Assembly (NCBI GenBank): GCA_022539475.1
Contig: VCMS01000201.1
Coordinates: 37,339 to 101,338, forward strand
Length of the DNA: 64,000 nt
Source of the DNA: Gracilaria domingensis
Lineage: Eukaryota > Rhodophyta > Florideophyceae > Gracilariales > Gracilariaceae
Direction of reading: 5' to 3'
The translations under genes and the position numbers were made by a program. Shown one piece after another: positions 20,465 to 31,779 of the stretch. Every line of letters starts with the position of its first letter. Within the stretch, counting starts at the first letter, position 1. The notes beneath the pieces are model-generated. The model was not told the origin of the DNA. It was given only the letters and a program-made list of their open reading frames with translations, and did no database searches.

Positions 20465-21900
20465 GCCTGAGCTTATATGTTCTCGCAAACGAGATAATAA
20501 TGTCGCCGACACGGTATTCCTCGATGTAAGGAGGAGGGTGTGGAGAGCAATCGCGATTTCGTGTTTGTGACGTGATCCGTCTCATAACACCTCGGCTCTT
20601 CGAGTTGCCTCTACAGCAAGGTTATGAATTTGGGTGACATTCGGACACTATATGGCATGGTGGCACCCGATGGGTTTGATGGATTGGTAACTGGTTGTGG
20701 CAGTGGATCGCGTGTACGCGTGTATGGATTGGCTCTGTTACCGAGAAAATTGGACTGGTTTTTAGAATTAGTGTCCGCCAAGGCGGGTCTACACAAGTGC
20801 ACCAAGTGTGTGGCTCTGCCGTATTCGGCACTACTTATTTTAATTATTTAGTTTAATTTGTGGAAACCTACTTAGGTGATGGTGACCTCGCCGTCACCAC
20901 CACAAAGTAAACTCAACCTTTTCCGCGGCTCTGACTTGAGTGCCTGCGCGTAGTGCACAACTCCGCGAGGAGGGTCACCGCGTACAGTTTCGCTCCTTTG
21001 ATCCCCAAGGGAGCACTCAGGTACTCTGATCTAACACTCCGTTTGTCTTCGGGCGGTGTTCGCACATTAAATTGCAGGTGCCTGCTACTCTGGTGTGCAG
21101 ATATTGTATCGACTCTGTATAGAAGTCAACCGCGTGAGCTCAATACACATCGTCAACCTCGGGCCGGGTATGTTGCCGCTTGTCGCACGACCCCAACCTC
21201 GGGTTTATCCCTTTTCCTTTTTTCTCCTTTCCCCCTTTTCAACCCTTTTTCCTATCTTTTTCGCCTTTTTTGAGGCACCCCGTCGACCTGGGTTCCTTCC
21301 CTTCCGCATCCGATCAGAGTTATCCGACTCTCGAACGCTTGCTTACAGATCCTCTCTTGGCGATTCCCGCCCTCACCTCCGTGGTATTCCCAAAATACCG
21401 GCGGTTTTTACCTCCGCGTTTTCCGTATACGGAGGCCTCCTCTGCTGAGTCTACCTTCGAAGGGAGCAAGGACTCCAGCACCTTGAGCGTCAATTCTCCC
21501 AAGTGGGATTTGCACTACACAACCCATGCCCGGTAGGTATGAAATCATGACCTTCAACATTTCTAACATTCTATGTGCTTGCACTATTGCGGAAAGCCAG
21601 CTCAACTACGTACTCAACGCCTCACAGTCTGGTTTCAAGTGCTATGGATACCTCGAACTGAGCAAACCTTGAACAGAGGCTACTGACCGCGATTTCTGCA
21701 CCACGCCAAATGAAGGGCCAGCGCGCTGCGTTCAAGCGTATTCGTTGAAATAATACAAAAATTAAAAAAACTCTGTTTCTTGGCTGCGTTCAAGCGTTAG
21801 AGCGCATGCGCTGACAACATGAGAACGCTTAAATCAGTGCCAAAACGCTGGATGCAATCCGAGCGATATACATAGGCGTGGAGATCAGTCAAAGGCGCAA
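20465..21900. other. Possible retrotransposon flank; no supported gene
   Basis: A plus-strand open frame at 21180-21536 begins with a Phe/Pro-rich low-complexity stretch and continues into a Ser/Pro-rich segment. It may be a gag leader remnant. A GGTGATGGTGAC...GTCACCACC palindrome lies at 20876-20902. I could not match this flank to any sequence on the other side of the element, so LTRs remain unproven. Confidence 0.3.
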
Positions 21901-24526
21901 TTGTCAGCGCCTGCGAACACGATCTTCGCCTCTGCTCTCCACCGTCAGGTCTGCTCACGTGCTGCCTAGAAGCCTTCTGCGTGCGCCTTTCTCCCTTATC
22001 CATTTGTCTTTGCGTTCCAATAGTGATAATTTTAGTTACAAGCATCGAGGATTTCGAGATTGCCTTCGTGTAAATGCGAAATCGAGAACGATTCGGCAAC
22101 GGCGTTGGGGGCGGCTGGCTCGATCTTCTCCGACAAGGCCCGCTTTTTACCTGTTTACCCTCGAACTGGCTATGATACTCGCGTTTCATGCACCCCGCTT
22201 CCGATCTTACAGACAGTTATTGAGAGGCTTTGGCTGATCTATTTCTCTTGCGAGTTGAGAAATCGCGGGAGATGATGGTATGACAATTAAACGTGTTCGC
22301 AGTAATATGATAATGGCATAATTAAGCGCGGAGGTCTATATCTGTCAGGATAACCTGCAGTTGCACGTAAACAGGGAATATGGAATACTTTTCACGCAGG
22401 ATGGCAGAGGAAGAGAGACACTGTAGCGATCTTCTGCGAATTTTTGAAGGCTTATGATTGCGCGTAACACAATAGATTGATGGCTAAGTATCTCTTCTGG
22501 AATGCCCTGTGCAGTTTTGAACATTGATACGTCGCTTGTCATGAGTCGGAGGTGGACTTGCAGATTAAATACTTCCGATACGAGCCCGTTCGTCGTTGCC
22601 CGAAGATTACGACAAAGGGGAATGCTTCGCCAGCATTAGAGATATCGTACGTAGTTGACCTCCCAGACCAGGTCAGCGCGCTCTATCGTACGTGAAAACT
22701 AGGATATTGTACGCCTAAACTTAAAGAGTGAGAGAGATGTCAGCATTGAAGAATTATAAATGACGTTGCTGGAAGTTTCTGGCGAACATTTCATTTATTC
22801 AGACATGATGCCTAGAAGTTTACAAGAGCTGCCATCTCAGTTCTGAATTGTAGGGCTATCTCTCTCATGTACGTATGTGGGAATTGTTCCGAGGATGTGT
22901 TCATTTGGAACGCTAGGTTCTTGAGCAAAGCTCTTTTATTTACATTCTCGAAAATGTGGCTTCGATGATACTTTTCATGTATCATGGAGGCGTAACTTTG
23001 TCTAAAATCGATCTTCGTCCCAAAGCAAAGGTTTTCATTGTGCGAACTAATAAATTTCGGGATTGCTGTTGTAATTTTTGGAGGTTTCAGCTGTTTTGCG
23101 GTGCTTGTGTGAATCAAGAGTGGCTTCACTGGCCTACACTCAGCAGTACCGAACCTGTTCAGTATCGCTGTACGAACAATTCCGATGTGAAACCTCAACT
23201 ATCGTATAACTGTCGCTGGTAAGTCAGATTCGGCAGGTCCAGATGTCGTGGACGCTTTTCATCTAACGTTCGCAGCTCGATGTTTGAGACTGAATTGCTG
23301 CGACAGAAGTACTGCTCGTACTCAAATTTGCTCGGTAGTTGAAGCTGACTCAATACTTGGGGTCTTTTACCTCCAGAAGCGAGCCCAAGCAGAGCAATAA
23401 TGTTCACAGACCAGTTCGCTCCATATGAGTATACTACCGACGCAAAATCGCTCATGGTTTCTCTCCTTTAGCGAATCGAAATTGTCAGGCAGCCCGCATT
23501 TTTTTGATCTGTCTGAGAAGACCTCACGCCGCTGACTACAGCCATCTTAAAATGTTGGCATGAAAAGTTGGAAACGAGAGGGCGCACTTTCCTTGATTGA
23601 ATCCTACGGTTCTCTTCGACCCCATGCTTTCCCGCCGTCAAAGCAATTCCTCGCCGACTTCCCTTGAGAAATTCGGCGTTGAAATAAACTGCAATGAACC
23701 AACATGACGGAGTAAGAGAATACAGATATGAAGTTAAAGTGGCCATTTGTTTCTCCAAAAGAAAATTTTGAAGTTAGTATTGGTGGGCACGATGAGAATA
23801 AATTTATGCTCGAACTGTATTCGTGTGAACATCTGGATTGTTCATTGGACATTCAATGACAAACAATTTTTTCCAACTTGTACTGCTTTTTATTTCAATA
23901 TTTACCTTGAGATTTTTCGAGTTGATATTATTCATAGACATGTCAACTTTCAGCGGCTTTCCTTCATTGTTAGATCGTACTAAGAGTATTATTTTGCATG
24001 TCATAATTTTCCTTCTTTGAAAGTCTTGTACGCTCTTCTCAACAATAATGAACTATGTCCAATTAGAACTACCTCCACAATATTTATATTAATATCTCTT
24101 GTTTATCCTGCGAAAAACTATCTGCATCACTTCAATATTTCGATTTCCTTTTAAAATTTTTGAACTTTTCTGCGATTTATATTAAACAGCTTTCTGTCTG
24201 TTTCTCTTCCGTATCTATGTGCTGTAATTATTAACCCATAGTTAGGGCACTGCGTTCTGTCCTATTCATTCATTGTTTATCTGTCGCATTACGCAGAGCT
24301 AGGGAACTTAGGCACCTTGCTAATCTAGCCAGTGACCTACGGCGTAGAGGCGGAAACACATATATTAAAGATTATAAGACACCTATATGTCACCACCTAA
24401 TGTAAAAGATGCCATATTGTAGAAGTTTTACAACGAGCTTGTGTAACAAGGTTGGAGCACAGATGACAAGAATTACAAAACAAATAGACGTGGTACACGA
24501 TGAAAATGAAGATGCTTATCACTTGC
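21901..24526. other. AT-rich stretch with small unrecognised ORFs
   Basis: The most gene-like pieces are on the minus strand: 23455-23195 (ATG start, 86 residues) and 23198-22812 (128 residues), which overlap in different frames and might be exons or shifted parts of one gene. Another piece lies at 23758-23468. None shows a domain. From about 23840 to 24250 the sequence is strongly AT-rich and has no coding character. Confidence 0.3.
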
Positions 24527-24982
24527 TTACTCATTCTCTTGCCCACATTCCTCTTCTTCGATATCCCTGTCGCTGTCACCAATCTCCTTTGTTAGAATGT
24601 TTTCAAAGTCCAGATTGCCTACAATCTCCGTAGCAAGCTTCAGCCGTTTCGTGAGCGCTCTTGTCGCCCTAATTTTCCAACGCTGCTCAAGGGCATTTAG
24701 TTCTTTGTCCGCGTCCTCGATGGCTTTTTTGACAACCGAATCCAACATCGTCTTCAATTCGTTACTCACAAGCGAACTAGTGATTTGAGCAAGCTCGTCG
24801 TGAGATATGGCATCTAAATACGCCATAGACAGTCGCGATGTTCGCCGCGGGCTGTAGTCTGTGCGCGTAGAAGAGTTGTCTCTCGTTCTCGATATCCTGG
24901 ATGAAAGCGAGCGAACAGATGAAGCCTGATTGGTTTGCTCCCTTGTCACGGAACTTTGAGACGTCGCGTGATCGGCAGTCAT
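24527..24982 (-). CDS. Hypothetical 151-residue charged protein, intact
   Basis: ATG at 24982 opens an unbroken frame ending at 24527. Residues 1-50 are Ser/Thr/Arg-rich and likely disordered. About residues 55-130 are predicted helical, probably coiled coil, with heptad-like Leu/Ile/Val spacing. The C terminus is very acidic (DSDRDIEEEECGQENE). No targeting signal is visible. I do not recognise it. The helical, acidic plan resembles scaffold or chromatin-associated proteins, but that is a guess. Confidence 0.45.
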   Translation of the reverse strand: MTADHATSQSSVTREQTNQASSVRSLSSRISRTRDNSSTRTDYSPRRTSRLSMAYLDAISHDELAQITSSLVSNELKTMLDSVVKKAIEDADKELNALEQRWKIRATRALTKRLKLATEIVGNLDFENILTKEIGDSDRDIEEEECGQENE

Positions 24983-25105
24983 ACTTCAACACTATCGATA
25001 GCTCACAGCACGATTAGACGTTGAATGTGAGCGCGTCTAAGGGGCCAACGCCGATCGGGTGACTCAGGGCCATCAGTGATTACGGGATTTCAGTGAAAAT
25101 GGTTT

Positions 25106-25638
25106 TTACTTTTTGGAGCGAAAATTTGAGACGGCGGTCGTAGTACTCTGGCAACGAGTCTGCCACAGTACGAATTTCGCGTAGCGCAGCAGAGCAGGAG
25201 AGATCGCGCACTTGACCGAAGACGAGGTCGATGTCTGCTCGGAGACGCTTGCGGACGGCTCCTCTGCAGGCCGGGATGTTATTCGTGGTGTGTTTCTGAG
25301 AGTGGTCTTATGGTACTGCTCTTCGGCACGGAGAGGTACGCAAGTGAAGAAGCAATGCTGCAAGTGTCGAAACTCAGAGTAAGGATTGTACGCCACTACG
25401 GGGAGCGGTGTACAGATGTGCACAGTTCGCGCTTTCGCTGACGGGCCTCTGTTGGACTGTTGGGCAAAAGGTTGAGACTCTCGCAGAGACGGACGTCCAG
25501 GCGGTCTGCTGGTTGACTGGAGGGCGCTGGCTCTACCGATTCTACAGGTGGCTGTGCCTGCAGTGGAAAGCTGTTGAGACGGCTCTCAGCTACGTTTGAC
25601 TTCAGGCGGTTCGACCTGATTAAGTAGTCCAAATACAA
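25106..25638 (-). CDS. Unrecognised gene in two overlapping frames
   Basis: Two minus-strand open frames overlap at 25396-25423. The upstream one (25638-25396) ends in a Pro/Gln/Ser-rich segment (PLQAQPPVESVEPAPSSQPA). The downstream one (25423-25106) contains a Ser/Thr-rich stretch and ends FRSKK. They may be one interrupted gene. No domain is visible. Confidence 0.25.
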
Positions 25639-26285
25639 CCGTAGAATTAGTACATACTTGTATTACTGCGAAACGCTCAACTCATCGTTGAGTCTGACTA
25701 TCACCTTCATCACCGATATCCTTCTCCACAGCCTCCGCAGTCAAATGAAAAACATTGCGTACAAATTCGTACTCGTGTATGTTCTTTTTCGATTAGCGAA
25801 TAAATTTCTTCGTGATAGACTGCACAACCGACGTTTGACGATTGATGGCATTAGACAGTGCTAAAATTAGAGCAGCCTTTTTGAACTTGTCTCGAACGAT
25901 GTTGATTGCTTCGATGTAAACCAACCTCTCCAACGTTTGTAGCGCATCTTCGACTGATAGCCTCCGAATCGCATGAACTTTTTCCCGTTACGTTCGATTT
26001 GAGGTTTGTATTTCGTCCACCTTGTCGAGAAACTTCTGAAACTGATTGATGGCCATGATGGGCCAGCGCAACAACGACCGAGTGGAAGAAATAAAGAGCG
26101 CGCGTGACTTAACGGCGTGGAAGCAAAGAGCGGCGCAGAGAGGAGTCGCAGCGCGAAGAAGAATGAACGAAGAGTGCAGTGTACTCAGGGGCGTTCTACG
26201 AGCTGATAAGGTCGTGAAGAATAAGGTAGCAGCACGCAAGCCAATCATAAACGCACACGTTGCGCTAGCGTCAGTTGATCGTTCG
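25639..26285. other. No supported gene
   Basis: Short frames on both strands only. The minus-strand frame extending to 25988 is the out-of-frame tail of the WD40 relic next to it. Confidence 0.35.
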
Positions 26286-27654
26286 TTTCCCTCATATCTG
26301 CTACGCAAGTGATACCTCCAGAGTGACCCAGAAGCGGCTTCTCGACAGCTTTGGCACTTCGAGCGTCCCATACGCGAACCGTCTTGTCCTGTTAGCCTGT
26401 TACGATGAGCCTTCTATCGTTGCTCACTGCCATGCAGAAAACTTTTCCATTGTGTCTTTCGAACTGCTGTCCAACGCCGTGGATGCCTTGAATGTCCCAA
26501 ACCCGCACCATTCTATCGCTTGAACCTAACACAATGCGAGTGCCATCCGCACTCACTTCTATGCACCGCACTACTTCTGTCTGACCTTCAAGTGGCTGCC
26601 CGACAGTTCTCCCGCTTTGAGCGTCCCACACGCGCACCGAATTATCCCAGGCGGCTGACACGATTGTTCTCCGATCTGTGCTCACTATCGCGCAGCTGTA
26701 AAATGTGGCTGTGTGACTTTCGAGCAGATGACCGGCTGCGTTACCGCTCTGAGTGTCCCATATACGCATGACTGTGTCCGTATCACAATGCGATTGCCGT
26801 CCGGGCTAACTGCCGCGCATGAAACATGAGGGCGACATGGAACCCGCCGCCCGACCGTATTGCCGCTGAGCGTGTCCCACAGTTGAACAGAACGGTTCTT
26901 TAACCTGCACCCAAGCTGCGTCTCATCCAAACAAAAGTTGACAAATCCGCAGTGATTCAAACAGTCGTGTGGAACAGTTTGCTCGTAAACACCTGTTTCT
27001 CTATTCCACACACAAATGCGTCCATTATAGTGAGCCGTCACCAACCTTCGTTGATCGGGCAAGAAAGAAGCGCAATTTGTTTGGACTAAGTGCTCACGCA
27101 ACCACTTTGCCGACCTTTGCAGCTTCGTTTGTACGTAATCTTCGTTTGATCTTTCATCAGTGATGACTCATCTCGTCTGTCATACCTTGTCACATGCATT
27201 TCATTCAGCCTTTGGACAAAATCCAGATGGCATCAGTCACTGTACGCGGGCACAACACTTCACCTTTGACTTTGAAAACTTGAAGGACACCATCACCCGC
27301 CTGCTGCGAGACACCTTCAGACGCTTTCAGCCATGGTTTCGGGGCACAACTTTCCATTCTCTCAACGAAATCCTTCGTCAACTCGTTCTGCTTCGCGTGC
27401 CACAGCAATCTTCCGTGCACCTGAAACCAACCCTCTTCCTTACGCCGGTTGTTTTTCACAAACGACGCGCCCAGCCTGGCAGCATGACCAGTCATTTGTA
27501 GATGCTCCTTCCGAGCAAGAATGCTTCGCATTATACGTCGTGAACTGTTCTCAGTGCATATCGCTTTTCCATGATCTAGGTCTTGTTCCACACTAATAAT
27601 TCCGCCTTCAACAAGTCGCTGTACAATCCACAATGAATAGGGCAGAGTAACCAA
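26286..27654 (-). pseudogene. WD40-repeat protein pseudogene
   Basis: At least five WD repeats are recognisable in minus-strand order: GRICVWNRETG, NRSVQLWDTLSGNTVGRR, MRIWDTQSGNAAGHLLE, NSVRVWDAQSGRTVGQPLE and RMVRVWDIQGIHGVGQQFE. A sixth, KTVRVWDARSAKAVEKPL, lies beyond an in-frame TAA near 26390. Frame slips by one base near 26775, between SPDGNRIV and MRIWD. Upstream, 27654-27205 is open and protein-like but lacks a domain I recognise; it may be the N-terminal part. The repeats would form a beta-propeller for protein contacts. The gene is truncated after the sixth repeat near 26286. Confidence 0.75.
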
Positions 27655-27934
27655 ACTTATCTTCGTACAAAGGGAACTTCGGTCGTTCGGATGTGGTAGG
27701 TCGACGCTGACAATCGTTCTCGTGTGCAGTTTGGGGGTACAGGTTTTGTAGGATACACAACACAGGCTATGGATCTACTTTAGGTCTCCAAAAGGTCGGA
27801 GCGTAGGTTTCTCCGCCTCCCCAGTACTAGTGTCGCTTTGATGTAACTCAAGTAAAGGCCAAGCTAAGTACTTAACGACACTGGCAGGACCTTTTTAACC
27901 ATTACATATACCTTTTACAAACGAGTGTCCTGCA

Positions 27935-29051
27935 CTAAGTTTGCGTAACCGGTACACATACTTTGCATTCGCTGCATACAAGATCACTAATAGCACAAGC
28001 TACGTTTTCTGTTGCTGAGCACTGCTCGAACAAACCAGCTACTCGCTGGCACGCATGTAAGCCGTTCTTTGGAAAACAGAGAAAAGGAGAGATATTGATA
28101 ATATGCTCACCACTGCGATCCATTTGAATTTCAGCTACGAACCTGCGAGAATTCTTCCCAGGACGTGGATTGCAGGCATCGCTAATGTTAAGTAACCGCG
28201 ATGGGTCATAGCATTTTCTTTGAAAACCATGGTCTCTATGTGACGGATAACATTTCAGGTCTCCAAGGCAGGACTCATCATCAGTACATATTGCACCCAC
28301 GCTTCGTCTCGGGCGAAAAACTCTCGTACCGTTACCAGTGGAATCGTGTGAACATTGCAGGTCTCCCTTGCACTTCTTTGCATTTGCATAATTCAAGAAA
28401 TGAAGGCTGGTTAGAATGTGATGAGGTTCACGTAGAGAAAGAGATTATGTACGAATTCGAACTGGCCAGATGGCGAGCACGACTGCCAACGCTCGACTTC
28501 CTTGACTGGAAGCCTGCAAGACGTCCTGAAGCCGACATTCAGTGAATTCGGTACACATGTTAGGGCAGGAGCACAGCTCAACGCTGTTCAGCTACCTAAC
28601 AAAGAAGCGAATGTGTTTGGAACTTCCGGCGCTGTGTCTACGCGGCGACAAGCTCCATCCACGCAGAAATTTCCTTCTTCACATGCAAAGCGAAACTGAT
28701 CCGAACAGGGCGCACCAAGAGGCACCACCTTCACACAAGTACGCAGTGGCGGCGGAGTAAAACGACTAGGAATCATTTCAACACCAGGAACCTGAGAGCA
28801 AACAGTTTCGGCTCACATATGGCATACTCGTCTGCACGACAAACAGCTCCATACAGCACGACTTCTCGCAGTCTTCTGCAACCATATGTGCCTTCAAACG
28901 TTTTTGTCTGTCGAGATAAAGCGCGACGACATTCGCGAAGATTACCCAACGTGTCTGGTGGACAACTGCTTAGCCGGGAATGTAGCGTGCACAAATGCTC
29001 CGTAGGATTGGGTGATGTTTCTCTTTTAACACAAACATGTTCCCCATCCAC
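27935..29051 (-). pseudogene. Cys-rich, secreted-type repeat protein, fragmented
   Basis: Three minus-strand pieces (29051-28773, 28776-28588 and 28396-27935) share a Cys pattern: PLGAPCSDQFRFACEEGNFC, VGAICTDDESCLGDLKCYP and LFEQCSATENVACAISDLVC. The regular G-x-x-C-x5-7-C-x5-8-C spacing suggests disulphide-bonded extracellular modules, loosely like EGF or Dickkopf N-terminal repeats. I cannot assign the family. The pieces lie in different frames, with stops between, so either introns or decay separates them. No signal peptide is preserved. Confidence 0.5.
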
Positions 29052-29225
29052 ATCTGCCCGACTGAGTCCTCTTCGAGAGTCGCACTACAATCGTGAGCCA
29101 ATAACTTGCAAATACTAACCTAATAGCGTCCATTCGTAGACGATTCTAGAGATGCGTCGCCTATTATGGACATGCGTCAACAGCTACTCGTCGATGTTAC
29201 TCCAGTTAACCCTTTCGAGACGCTT

Positions 29226-29527
29226 CGCTTATGTCTAGTGAGCTAGACATAAGCGGGCAACATGATTGGGTAGCCGCTATAACCAATCGTTGACAGCGTG
29301 CCACTTGTCTGCCTGGCTTATGTCTAGCTCACTAGACATAAGCGAAAAATTTTCCAATTGGCTACAAATTCGATCTGTTTGAAATCAAAACAATACCATT
29401 CGAACTCGAGTACCACGTGTATTTCAATCAACATGGTTTGTTACACCGCTCGGCCTCAGCCCCATGATCGAGTCATTTCTTTCCTTCTCATTGGCTCTTT
29501 CGTTTGTCTAGCTCACTAGACATAAGA
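29226..29527. repeat. Three copies of a 28-bp palindrome (GCTTATGTCTAG...)
   Basis: Copies lie at 29226-29255 (13-bp perfect arms, centre TGAG), 29316-29343 (12-bp perfect arms, centre CTCA) and 29503-29527 (left arm decayed, centre CTCA). The centre of the first is the reverse complement of the others, so copies one and two are in inverted orientation about 90 bp apart. This is what terminal or subterminal repeats of a small non-autonomous transposon would look like. Protein-binding sites are an alternative. Confidence 0.8.
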
Positions 29528-30487
29528 ACTTTTAGTCCCAAAAGGGTTAAGCAACAAATTCTTGCGTTATTCTACAAATTCGTACGCAGTTCTTACTACG
29601 AACTGCCTAGACAAAAGGCAAACCACTCAATGCTGTATGAAAAATGGGCTGACGATGCACGCAAAGAGCATGCATTCTCATCCCGTCCTGGCCACACGTC
29701 TACACGTTATAAGGTTTACCCTTATTTCTAGAATTTTGAGGCACGAGAAGTTGGTTCTTGGATGAACAAACGAGTAGGTATACGTGGGTCTCGTGTAAGG
29801 CCTTGCTAGCTCCGACGGATAGGCTGCGAGAGAAGATGGCCGCCGCCGTCGTTGTCCACTCTTCTCCTCCCTGTAGCGTCCTTCCGCGCCACCCGACGAA
29901 GTGCCGTCCGGTCTGACTCTCCCAGCTTCTCGTGGCTACACTCTTGTTTTTGTTCCCGCCATCCCTCTCCGATGGCTTCCCTAAGAAGTCAAGCATTTGA
30001 ATCTAACTCTATGCTTTGACATTTAATTGGGGTCAATTAAGGACGCCGCAATTAAATTACCAAACCTTTCCCGAAAGGGAAGTTCTGGATAGCGAAAAGT
30101 GGTCAATGACAAAAAAATGTAGAAACCATCTGGAATCCAAGAATCTGTCTAAATGAAAATTTCGCATACCACCGAAAAGAACCGCCATGTGTCTGAAGAC
30201 AACTAGAACCCTTAACTAAGGGATCAAATTAGATCTATTCGAAGGTGCACCAATACCAGTGAAGACCGAAACGCACAGAAGAGAAGCAGTTCTCCCACGT
30301 GCACAGATTTTTGAATGTACTTCACTCTCTTAACCAAATTTCTTGATCACACCGTCACTTTCCTCCGCCGCAACCAAAGGAGCGCAGAACGGAGCTGACA
30401 TCTTCTATAATCCTTCCCATATTTACATTGCAGAACTACTTTGTCATGATGACTATTCATCAGCTTTGGAATTTTGAAATCAAACCT
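29528..30487. other. No supported gene
   Basis: Short frames only. Nothing recognisable was seen on either strand. Confidence 0.4.
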
Positions 30488-31240
30488 TTATAGAGTGCTC
30501 ATTTGGGATGCAAAGACTAAACAATGTTTGTGTATTGCTTAGATGGAGCTTAAAGACTGGTTTAGCACAGCAACGTATGCTGCGCCAAACTGGATTCTTT
30601 CGCGCGTCTAAAGACGAACGCTCGTGATGTTGGGGCATGGCAATGGAGACGCCGTGAAGACTGTTGTTTGCGGGGGCGAACGAGTTTCGTACTGGAGCGA
30701 GTCTGGTGATGGATCAGAGAGACTTTGCGGGTGTAGGTACGGAAAGTTTTGAATGTAAGATATGACAACCGGGAAGGCGCAAATTCATACTATGGCAAGA
30801 ACGCGCATGACACGAAGATGCTTAGCGTGTTCGCGACCGGGGATGGGCAGCCTATCGCGACGACCTTTTTCGACGAGGCAGTTCGGAGACAGGACGACGA
30901 CAGCGGCACCCTGTTACCCTTGATGCTACGCCGGCACTGCGGCTTAGTGCCTTGCGTGTCATTGAGCAAGCAGGGGCGGCGGTTCTTGTCTTGCGGCTAC
31001 GACATGCTGGTGCGCGCCGTTGGCAGACCGCTGTGCTGCCAGGAAAAGCTTGTGACTGTCGTTTCCATGCAGACGTGCGGCAGAGTCAGTGCATCGGGAT
31101 TGTACGACAGTAATGTCTGCGTGTGGGACGCGAGACGCAGCAAGGCCGTCAGGAAGAAATTCTGCGTCAAGCTCAAACGAGTCTTGTGCAGCATAGTAGA
31201 CGAAGAGTTAGCCGCGTTGGTTTGTTCTCTCATCAAATAG
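30488..31240 (+). pseudogene. Second WD40-repeat relic
   Basis: Near 30490 the plus strand reads RVLIWDAKTKQCLCIA and then TAG. After several frame changes, an open frame to 31240 carries GRRFLSCGYDMLVRAV and SNVCVWDARRSKAVRKKF, the D/S...WD pattern of WD repeats. It is oriented opposite to the WD40 relic at 26.3-27.7 kb and is more decayed. The shared VWDARS/RRSKAV wording suggests the two derive from related genes. Confidence 0.5.
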
Positions 31241-31779
31241 TAGGTGCAGATTGGTATGCTTTTCATGATTCAGGAGAGGCGCATAGATTTTGGGTTATAA
31301 CTTGCGTTTAATGTGTTTCCGACTTGCGATTACGCTACAATTGAGAATTGGTATGATGAAGAACGCTTCTAAGATAGATTTGTAAATGATGTTCTCCTTG
31401 CGAAACCGTATTGTTGTTCGTGCCTGTACAAGATATACGTCGTTGCGCTACACCTTCATAAGCGTTCCTACGACGTCGCCGCGTCAAGAACTTCTTCACG
31501 CAGTAGCACTTGCGAGACGCGAATGGTGCGTGGCTTTTGTAGAGCGTGGTGCGCTCGTCGGCCACCTCCTTTGAGATGTTTGCGCAAAGAAATCATCCCT
31601 CCTACGAGATTCCATTAGTGACCTCAAATCCGCACGGTTTCTACTGGAGAGAACGTGCATTAACATTTCAATCGTGGCCACGGACCTTTCCTCTTGAATA
31701 CGTCGAGCAAACCCACTACAAACAGTATCTCTACCACCACGCCAAAAACCAAGTGCCGATAGGTGCCGACTTGACCATG
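31241..31779. other. No supported gene
   Basis: Open frames on both strands lack domains. The minus-strand frame is the out-of-register extension of the nucleoporin pseudogene. Confidence 0.35.

Noticed and set aside
12430-21700. LTR pair bounding the gypsy element
   Set aside because: I compared the flanks by eye and found no convincing direct repeat or primer-binding site. Self-alignment of the window would decide it.
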